Source of the DNA: Bacteroidia bacterium
GTDB lineage: Bacteria > Bacteroidota > Bacteroidia > Cytophagales > Cyclobacteriaceae
Assembly (NCBI GenBank): GCA_012031955.1
Contig: JAAURZ010000211.1
Location: 1 to 5,449, forward strand
DNA: 5,449 nt
Direction: 5' to 3'
The position numbers and the translations under genes are program-made. The stretch's first letter is position 1. Each line of letters begins with the position of its first letter. The notes under the pieces are model-generated. The model was not told where the DNA came from. It worked only from the letters and a program-made list of their open reading frames with translations, and ran no database searches. This document shows, one piece after another, positions 1-5,449 of the stretch.

Positions 1-2
1 TT

Positions 3-1265
3 GGATTCCTTAACATTTATTTCCTGGTCCGCCTCATACCGGCAGCCGAGATCGGCGTGTGGGTTCTTTTCACGAGCGTTTACAGCCCTGCTGGAAACGA
101 TCCGAAATGGATTTATCAGAAATCCGTTTATTACCTATTTTGTAAGTGCCGAGAATGAAGACCGGGATCGTTTCATTGCGTCGTCATTTTGGTTGCACGG
201 TCTTGTGGCGGTGGTCATGAGCGTATTTCTTGTCGCCTTCGGCGGCCTGTTGACGGATTTCTGGGATGCCCAGCCATTAGACCAATTGTGCCTCGTCTAT
301 GCCATCACCAGTTTGCTGCTGGTCCCATACCTTCAGTTTGAATACCTGATGCAATCAGCGCTCCGGTTCGACGGTATTTTCATGACGAATGCCATCAAAC
401 TGAGTCTGTTGTCGATTTATATCATTGTGCTGTTTATAGTAAAAAGGCCGCCGAACCTGGTGGAACTGGCGGTTGTACAATTGGTAAGCGTAGGGGTTAC
501 GTTGGCGATATCATATGGCTATGTGAAATCCATGTTGAATGTCTCGTTTCGTCCGGATCGCAAGCTGATGAATACGCTATTCCATTTCGGGAAGTATACA
601 TTCGGTACGACCATCAGTTCGATGGCTATTAAAAGCACCGACAGTTGGATGATCGGCCGGATGCTGTCGACCACTGCTGTTGCCATGTACAATCCGGCGC
701 TCAGGATTTCGAATCTCGTGGAGGTGCCGACGTTGGCAATTTCCAACCTGGTTTTTCCACAAGTGCACAAGCGCATGCAGCAGGAAGGCGACAAGGGGAT
801 TCAGGACATCTATTATAAATCGGTTGGCCTCATACTGGCTGTTATGTTGCCGATGGTGATACCGATGTATGTATTTGCGGAATTTATAATTGTTACAATT
901 TTGGTGACCCCTATAGAGCCGCCATACCCGTACTGCAAGTGACAGTTTTCTATACGCTGATCATTCCCTTCAACCGTCAGTTTGGAACGATCATGGATGC
1001 CCTTAAAATGCCTAAGCTTAATTTCTATTTGCTATTGGCAGTGGGTGTGTTGAATGTTATTTTTAATTACTTCTTTATTACAACCTGGGGTATTGTCGGC
1101 GCGGCTTACGGAACAGTGTCCGCCTATTGCCTTGTGTTTGTTTTAAACCAGTTGATTTTGTATTACAAGTTTAAGATATCACTGTTGAAGATCCCCGGTG
1201 CGATAGGGCAGTGGTATGTGGCGGGATGGAAGATTTTTATATCCAAAGTATTGAAGAAGCATTGA
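3..1265 (+). CDS. Wzx-type oligosaccharide flippase, 5'-partial, two frameshifts
   Basis: This is an inner-membrane flippase of the polysaccharide biosynthesis (MATE/MOP) superfamily, expected to move lipid-linked sugar repeat units to the periplasmic face. It reads in three pieces: frame 3 from base 3 to about 86 (FLVRLIPAAEIGVWVLFTSV), frame 1 from about 88 to 900 (LLETIRNGFIRNPFITYF onward), then frame 3 from about 900 to the TGA at 1263-1265. Removing one C near 86-88 and adding one T in the T run at 899-902 gives one continuous protein of about 420 visible residues. It has many hydrophobic segments, the usual FGKYTFGTTISSM middle section and a basic C-terminus (KVLKKH). The family usually starts some 20-30 residues earlier, so the true start lies upstream of the window. 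The TTG at base 1 is not the start, because frame 1 before base 87 is out of register. The glycosyltransferase follows after a few bases. Family confidence is high; the sugar substrate is unknown. Confidence 0.85.
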
Positions 1266-1270
1266 GCGCG

Positions 1271-2485
1271 TTGGGCTACGATATTGTCATAATGGCGCTG
1301 CCACGTTGGGATTCGAAATACTCTTCCACGGCATTCTCGTTGGCCAAAGCGCTGGCGCGCCACACGCGTGTATTCTACGTTGATAATCCATATACTTACA
1401 AAGACTATGCGCGGCAGCGGCACTCGGAGCCCATCGCGCGCCGCAAGCAGGCGTTGTTGTATGGCAAGCAGCCAGTTACGCAGCCTCTGCGCGATCATCC
1501 GAATTTCTATGCGGTGACGCCACGCCTCATCATGCCTATAAATTGGCTGCCTCCCGGCTGGCTATATGAACGGCTGTCGAAGGTGAACGACGCGATCGTT
1601 TACAAGGCTTTAGAGCAAATGTTGAATACCTTTCAGGTTAAGAACTTTGTATTTATCAACTTCTTTAACCCCCTTTTCGGGAAATACTTTCCTAACGGCT
1701 TCAAGCCGGCGTTGAGTGTCTACTACAGTGTGGACGATATCAGCCAATCTGATTACATATCAAAGCACGGAGTGGCACGCGAACGTGAGGCCGTAAGCGA
1801 TGCAGGCTTAACGCTGGTTACGTCGACTGAACTTCAGCGGCTTAATGCGCGAGCGGCGAAGCGTATTATGCTGTTGCCGAACGCCGCCGATGTAGGAAAC
1901 TTTCTGCAGACGCAAACACGGGTTTTCGACAAGCCCAACGAGTTGAGATTCATAGCACCGGGCACGAAAATAATTCTTTATATGGGCAACATCTGCCATC
2001 GGCTCGACTATGCCTTGCTGGTGAGTGTGGCCAAAGGCCACCCGGACAAGGTGCTGGTGATGATAGGACCGCTTGCCTTTCAGCGGTATAAAGAATTTGG
2101 TCTGGACAAGCTGCCCAACGTTATTTTCACCGGAAGCAAGCAGTTGACGGAGCTTCCGGCGTACCTGCAACACGCCCATGTATGCCTGATCCCATTCCTT
2201 CGCAACCAACTGACCCGAAGTATCTATCCCCTTAAAATTAATGAGTATCTCGCGTCCGGAAAGCCGGTAGTGACGACCGGATTCTCGGAAGATATTAATA
2301 ACTTTAAGGATGTGGTCTATATCGGCGATAGCGAAAACGAATTCATGGCACTGATCACAAAGGCCATTGACGAAGACACAGAGCAAAAAAGATTGGCCAG
2401 GATTGCCGTGGCCGAGGGCAACAACTGGGACCAGCGGGCGCAAACCCTCGTAAGCACCCTACACACCGAATTCGCGTTGGCATGA
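1271..2485 (+). CDS. GT-B fold glycosyltransferase (GT4-like), intact
   Basis: This is a cytoplasmic or membrane-associated glycosyltransferase that probably adds one sugar to the lipid-linked repeat unit. Numbered from TTG 1271 it has 404 residues. The N-terminal Rossmann half starts with DIVIMALPRWD (residues 4-14) and VFYVDNP. The linker region carries YYSVDDIS and TSTELQRL, the latter preceding PNAAD at 203-207. The C-terminal nucleotide-sugar half has YMGN (237-240), FTGSK (from 286), IPF (307-309) and KINEYLASGKPVV (322-334). E325 corresponds to the conserved second acidic residue of GT4-type donor sites; the residue eight positions earlier is Ser, not Glu. The start is uncertain. TTG 1271 preserves the first beta strand and begins 5 bases after the flippase stop. 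ATG 1292 would cut that strand, while ATG 1226 or ATG 1211 would overlap the flippase by 40-55 bases and add a non-family-like extension. No indel is apparent. The stop overlaps the next ATG. Donor and acceptor cannot be told from sequence. Confidence 0.88.
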   Translation: MGYDIVIMALPRWDSKYSSTAFSLAKALARHTRVFYVDNPYTYKDYARQRHSEPIARRKQALLYGKQPVTQPLRDHPNFYAVTPRLIMPINWLPPGWLYERLSKVNDAIVYKALEQMLNTFQVKNFVFINFFNPLFGKYFPNGFKPALSVYYSVDDISQSDYISKHGVAREREAVSDAGLTLVTSTELQRLNARAAKRIMLLPNAADVGNFLQTQTRVFDKPNELRFIAPGTKIILYMGNICHRLDYALLVSVAKGHPDKVLVMIGPLAFQRYKEFGLDKLPNVIFTGSKQLTELPAYLQHAHVCLIPFLRNQLTRSIYPLKINEYLASGKPVVTTGFSEDINNFKDVVYIGDSENEFMALITKAIDEDTEQKRLARIAVAEGNNWDQRAQTLVSTLHTEFALA

Positions 2486-2589
2486 TGAATCCTGAAGACG
2501 AACCGGAGTACAAACCATTTACCGACAAGGAACTTGTAAAAGGCATTGTGATCGCCTTCGTGCTGCTGGTATATGTATACATTTTTTGA
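2482..2589 (+). CDS. 35-residue single-pass membrane microprotein
   Basis: I do not recognise this protein. The ATG at 2482-2484 overlaps the glycosyltransferase TGA as ATGA, and a second in-frame ATG follows at 2485, giving 35 or 34 residues. The first half is acidic and polar (MMNPEDEPEYKPFTDKELVK). It is followed by one hydrophobic stretch of about 15 residues (GIVIAFVLLVYVYIF, residues 21-35) that ends exactly at the stop codon. This is the layout of a small tail-anchored or single-pass inner-membrane protein. Two lysines flank the hydrophobic segment, which suggests that the N-terminus stays in the cytoplasm. Placement between a glycosyltransferase and the polymerase/ligase, with overlap coupling and no other gene filling the gap, supports a real gene. 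A role as a small partner of a membrane enzyme in the locus is only inference. It could also be a chance ORF. Confidence 0.6.
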   Translation: MMNPEDEPEYKPFTDKELVKGIVIAFVLLVYVYIF

Positions 2590-2610
2590 AGATCGTAATT
2601 CTGGATTGAT

Positions 2611-4065
2611 ATGACGATCCTTAACAGACTCAATAACCAAGTTGCGCTGGCGGTTGTGCTGGTGCTCGTTACAATCGGGTTTGCCTACCTTATCTCTTCG
2701 GTGAGCATGTTGGCGGGCCTGATGGTTTTGGGGGGTATTGTGGGTGTCGTGGTGGTATGGGTCACGATGGCCAATTTCAGGTGGGGCTTCATTCTCGTGT
2801 TTCTGCTGGGCGTATTCATGTTTTACCTCAATCGAATATACCTGAGCCCAATTCCACTGGGCGTGGCATATGATGCCTTGCTTGGGCTTGTTTTTATTTC
2901 TTTGATCTTCACGAAAGCAAAAGACCGGTTCCCTGGAGCAGCGTGCTCAATGGTACAACCTATTGGTTTATCATACTTACGAGCTACCTTTTACTGCAGG
3001 CACTTAACCCAAACGCCGTGTCCATTAAGGGATGGGTGATGTCGCTGCGTGGCAATATCACGATCGTATTATATGTAGTGAGCGTTCATTTTATCGCTCG
3101 CCGGCAGGACTTGCGGCTGTTCACAAAATTCTGGTTGGCTACCGGATTCCTGGTAGCATTGTACGGCGTATACCAAGAGGTGTTTGGACTTACTTCGTTT
3201 GAATGGGACTGGATATATGAGGCTCCGAAGCGTTTCAAGCTGTACTTTATCTGGAATCACATGCGGAAGTTCTCATTTTTGTCAGACCCTTCCTCTTACG
3301 GCATGTATACTTCCGCGAGCGGTCTTAGCTTCCTTGCATTGGCAATGGGACCTTTTAGAACGCACTGGAGGATTGCATTTGGCTTGAGTGCAATAATGAT
3401 CTTTGTAGCCATGAGCTTCTCCGGTACCCGAACCGCGTATGCCGTAGTGGTTGCCGGTATTGTTTTCTATTTGCTTCTGACTATTCGCACCCGGCGTACC
3501 ATGATCATCGGCGGCACCCTGGTGCTGATGGGACTCGCTGTACTTTTTGGACGTTCCACGGAGGAACTATCAACAGGATAAGGTCAACATTTACGCCGGG
3601 CGAAGATGCAAGCATGGGCGTGCGCGACCAAACCCGTAACCGGATGCAGCCGTATGTGCGCTCGCACCCCATTGGCCGGCGGGGCCAATGACCACAGGCC
3701 CCGCAGGCCTGATGTACAGTCCAGGCCATGAACTGGCTGGAGATTGGGATCCCGACAGCGGCTACCTCGCTGTAGCCCTTGAAACTGGCTGGATAGGACT
3801 GATTTTGTTCATGGGGCTCATTGTTTCCGTCTGTTTAAAGGGAATCAACGCTTATTATACATTAAAAAGTCAGGAAAATAAGGCATATTTGCTATCCTAT
3901 TTAGTGCCCTTTTTTGCTTTGTCAGTGGCCCATTTCACCCAAGATGCTATACTCCAGCGATCCATCGTTTTGATCGTGATGTTTACCTATGCCTTGGTAG
4001 AACGAATTAGCGCAATTGATGCAGCTACAACCCAAAACACCAATATTAATTCAACCATATCATGA
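2611..4065 (+). CDS. O-antigen ligase / Wzy-type polymerase (Wzy_C family), four apparent indels
   Basis: This is a polytopic inner-membrane protein of the O-antigen ligase/polymerase family (PF04932), which polymerises or transfers lipid-linked glycans in the periplasm. It starts at ATG 2611, 21 bases after the microprotein. Frame 1 covers 2611-2928 (four hydrophobic segments). Frame 3 covers about 2931-3560 and includes SDPSSYG (3282-3302) and the family signature SGTRTAYA (3420-3443). Frame 2 covers about 3563-3673, a large periplasmic loop with INRIRSTFTPGEDASMGVRD and QPYVRSHPI. Frame 1 covers 3691-4062 with SPGHELAG (3718-3741), PDSGYL and two or three terminal membrane segments. Restoring a base near 2930 and another between 3543 and 3565, and dropping two bases at 3676-3688, yields one protein of about 484 residues, normal for the family, with HPIGGG restored. 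With a flippase in the locus, a Wzy polymerase role is more likely than ligase, but sequence cannot decide. The stop overlaps the TolC-like start. Confidence 0.85.
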
Positions 4066-4754
4066 AGAAGTTGCTTTTCTTTTTTCTTGTTTCAACCGCG
4101 GTTTATGGACAGAACGTTGACTACAATAAGGTAATCCTGCCCGAAGGGGTCCGGTCCGAAGACTTTGGTGAAAGGCTGGTGCAGCTTGCGTGGAAAAACA
4201 ATCCTCAAAATGAGATCGTTCAGCGAAACGTAACCAATGCCCGTTGGGATGTGAAACGCGCAGGTGTTCAGTGGCTCGATATTTTTGGCGTGCAGGGCAA
4301 CTTAAACGAGTTCAACGTGAATCCTTCGGCCGATGTGGCCGACCGGGCTCAATTTTTTCCCAGGTACAACTTCACACTGAGACTAACTTTCGGACAGTTC
4401 TTCTCGATTCCGTACGACGTGAAGAAATCGCGCGAAACACTGTTGATCAATGAGGCCCTGGTGAACCAGCAAAAACTGGCGCTGCGCGCAACTGTGCTCA
4501 GGACCTACAACCAGTTTTTGACATTTGAAAAAATCTATAAGATACAGTCGCAGGCCGCACTGGACGCTGAGAACTCGTACAAGCTGCTGGAGCAGAAATT
4601 CAAACAGGGAGAGAGTACTTTTGAAACCTACAACGTTAGCCTGAACAACTTTAATCGTTCGGCCATCGCCAAAATTCAAGCCGAGGCAGATTACATTAAT
4701 GCAAGACTTGACCTTGAGTCGCTCATTGGTATTAAGCTCGAAGAAGTACGTTAG
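4062..4754 (+). CDS. Half-length TolC-like protein with a single OEP repeat
   Basis: This is a secreted protein of the TolC / outer-membrane efflux family (OEP, PF02321), 230 residues. ATG 4062 overlaps the preceding TGA as ATGA. Residues 1-16 form a signal peptide (lysines, then LLFFFLVSTAVYG) with likely cleavage before Q17; no lipobox Cys is present. The mature part follows one complete OEP repeat: a helix with LVQLAWKNNP (39-48) and NVTNARWDVKRAG, a strand near 74-86, a second strand near 102-113, and long amphipathic helices from about 118 to 180. The turn KQGESTFETYN (181-191) and the closing helix ending in LESLIGI (218-224) complete it. Full TolC proteins have two such repeats and roughly 430-480 residues, so this is half-size. 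The end looks natural: no family-like sequence follows the TAG in any frame before the next gene. A role in glycan export across the outer membrane is inferred from its position beside the polymerase. Confidence 0.82.
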   Translation: MKKLLFFFLVSTAVYGQNVDYNKVILPEGVRSEDFGERLVQLAWKNNPQNEIVQRNVTNARWDVKRAGVQWLDIFGVQGNLNEFNVNPSADVADRAQFFPRYNFTLRLTFGQFFSIPYDVKKSRETLLINEALVNQQKLALRATVLRTYNQFLTFEKIYKIQSQAALDAENSYKLLEQKFKQGESTFETYNVSLNNFNRSAIAKIQAEADYINARLDLESLIGIKLEEVR

Positions 4755-4790
4755 CGAATTGACACGAAAATATTGTCTGGCTTTAAATAG

Positions 4791-5449
4791 ATGAGATTCT
4801 TTTTAAGTAAGATTTCCTCATTCTTTTATGCTTCGAAAGTAGATAGCAAAAGGAGGGGATGGATAGACTATGCCCGTGGAATTGTTATCATCTACGTAGT
4901 GTATCGCCATACCCTGAGTGGACTTATCCACATGGGTTATCCTATAAGAAATGCGATCTTCCTTGTGCAGGAGGCCAGCATGCCCATCTTCTTTGTAGTG
5001 TCAGGCATATTCATACACTCAAGCCTGGTGAAACGGGGGTTTCTGCGCTTCGTGCGCTTCAAGTTCGACGGACTTTTGTATCCATACCTGGTATGGGTCA
5101 CTATCCACCTCACACTACAGATCGTCTTCAGCAACGTGGTCAACTCCGACAAAAACGCCTGTATTCTACGCGTATATCTTTGTGTTGCCGCGTTCACTCG
5201 ATCAGTTCTGGTACCTGTATACCTTGTTCATGCTTATGATTATGTTCGCAGCCGTCAATACTTATGTATTCAAGTTCAGGGCGCTTCCGAACGCCCTGCT
5301 GGGTGCCGTGCTTTATGCCCTCTCATATTTGATCCCAACTAACTGGTTCGCTATCAACGACTGCCTTTTTTACTACTTCTTTGTTACATTTGGTTTCCTT
5401 ATCTCAGCTTGGTTGCTGCCACACAATAGTACTTTTTTTACAAACTGGC
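4791..5449 (+). CDS. Acyltransferase-3 family membrane O-acyltransferase, 3'-partial, one frameshift
   Basis: This is a multi-pass inner-membrane acyltransferase (Acyl_transf_3, PF01757; OafA/WecH-like), expected to put acetyl or another acyl group on sugars of the glycan. Starting at ATG 4791, 36 bases after the TolC-like gene, it has a basic, polar N-terminal stretch of about 20 residues. Then comes GWIDYARGIVIIYVVYRH, where R29 and H40 form the R-x10-H motif typical of the family; H40 is the likely catalytic histidine. MPIFFVVSGIFIH and FLRFVRFKFDGLLYPYLVW (the usual basic loop followed by a membrane segment) agree with this. Frame 3 is good to about 5153. After dropping one A from the A5 run at 5151-5155, frame 1 continues without a stop to the window end (TPVFYAYIFVLPRSLDQFWY, then several membrane segments). 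About 219 residues are visible; relatives run to about 340-380, so the C-terminal part is missing. Frame 3 continues as non-family sequence to a stop near 5342 and should not be read as the protein end. Confidence 0.85.

Noticed and set aside
1163..1498. A 111-codon minus-strand open frame across the flippase/glycosyltransferase junction
   Set aside because: It is antisense to two well-supported genes, low in hydrophobic or domain-like pattern, and rich in Arg and Gln as expected of a shadow frame.
1808..2443. A 211-codon open frame on the minus strand
   Set aside because: It lies entirely antisense to the intact glycosyltransferase, its translation has no recognisable motifs, and it fits a chance open frame opposite a real gene.
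3674..3716. A GC-rich stretch with repeated GGCC/AGGCC words that could form a hairpin terminator or regulatory element
   Set aside because: It lies inside the polymerase/ligase coding region encoding the conserved HPIGGG loop, with no T tract. The repeats follow from Gly/Ala/Pro codons.
4759..4787. A sigma70-like TTGACA, 17-base spacer, TTTAAA before the acyltransferase
   Set aside because: It ends only 3 bases before the ATG, leaving no room for a leader. The main sigma factor of Bacteroidota prefers a TTTG / TAnnTTTG arrangement, which is not seen here. Chance is more likely.
80..5165. Phase variation by homopolymer slippage as the reason for the frame breaks
   Set aside because: The runs involved are only three to five bases long and the breaks are scattered through three genes. 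Phase-variable tracts are usually much longer and one per gene.
4859..5239. A 126-codon plus-strand open frame overlapping the acyltransferase
   Set aside because: It is out of register with the R-x10-H motif and the membrane segments, is Cys/His/Pro rich, and has no family-like pattern: a shadow frame.

Overview
The window looks like part of an exopolysaccharide (or O-antigen-like) biosynthesis locus from a member of the Bacteroidota, probably a Cytophaga- or Chitinophaga-like environmental lineage. This rests on protein style (the MALPRWD-type glycosyltransferase, the HPIGGG-type polymerase/ligase and a short OEP-repeat protein), on the lack of clear Shine-Dalgarno sequences, and on gene order. 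It is family-level recognition by eye, not a database result. All genes are on the + strand and tightly packed, with two ATGA stop/start overlaps, so they read as one polycistronic unit that enters from the left and leaves to the right.

Layout: (1) 3-1265, a Wzx-type oligosaccharide flippase lacking its N-terminal end and split by two one-base indels. (2) about 1271-2485, an intact GT-B glycosyltransferase. (3) 2482-2589, an unrecognised 35-residue single-pass membrane microprotein overlapping the glycosyltransferase stop. (4) 2611-4065, an O-antigen ligase/polymerase (Wzy_C, PF04932 family) split by four apparent indels but otherwise complete. (5) 4062-4754, a secreted half-length TolC-like protein with a single OEP repeat. 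(6) 4791 to the window end, an acyltransferase-3 family membrane O-acyltransferase with one indel, truncated by the window edge. No stretch longer than 36 bases lacks a coding assignment, and I see no RNA gene, mobile element, CRISPR array, terminator or convincing promoter.

Inferred pathway: the glycosyltransferase adds a sugar to a lipid-linked repeat unit at the cytoplasmic face, the flippase moves the unit across the inner membrane, the Wzy_C protein polymerises or ligates it, the acyltransferase decorates sugars with acyl (probably acetyl) groups, and the short TolC-like protein may belong to the outer-membrane export path. No tyrosine-kinase/GumC-type co-polymerase or Wza is visible here; they could lie outside.

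The most striking property is quality-related: seven apparent single-base indels break three of the six genes. At each one, family-like protein sequence continues on both sides in a different frame, and most sit in or beside short homopolymers or GC-rich sequence. Base-calling or assembly error is the simplest explanation, with real gene decay as the alternative. The biologically interesting leads are the single-repeat TolC protein and the coupled microprotein. I found no evidence for a wholly new system.
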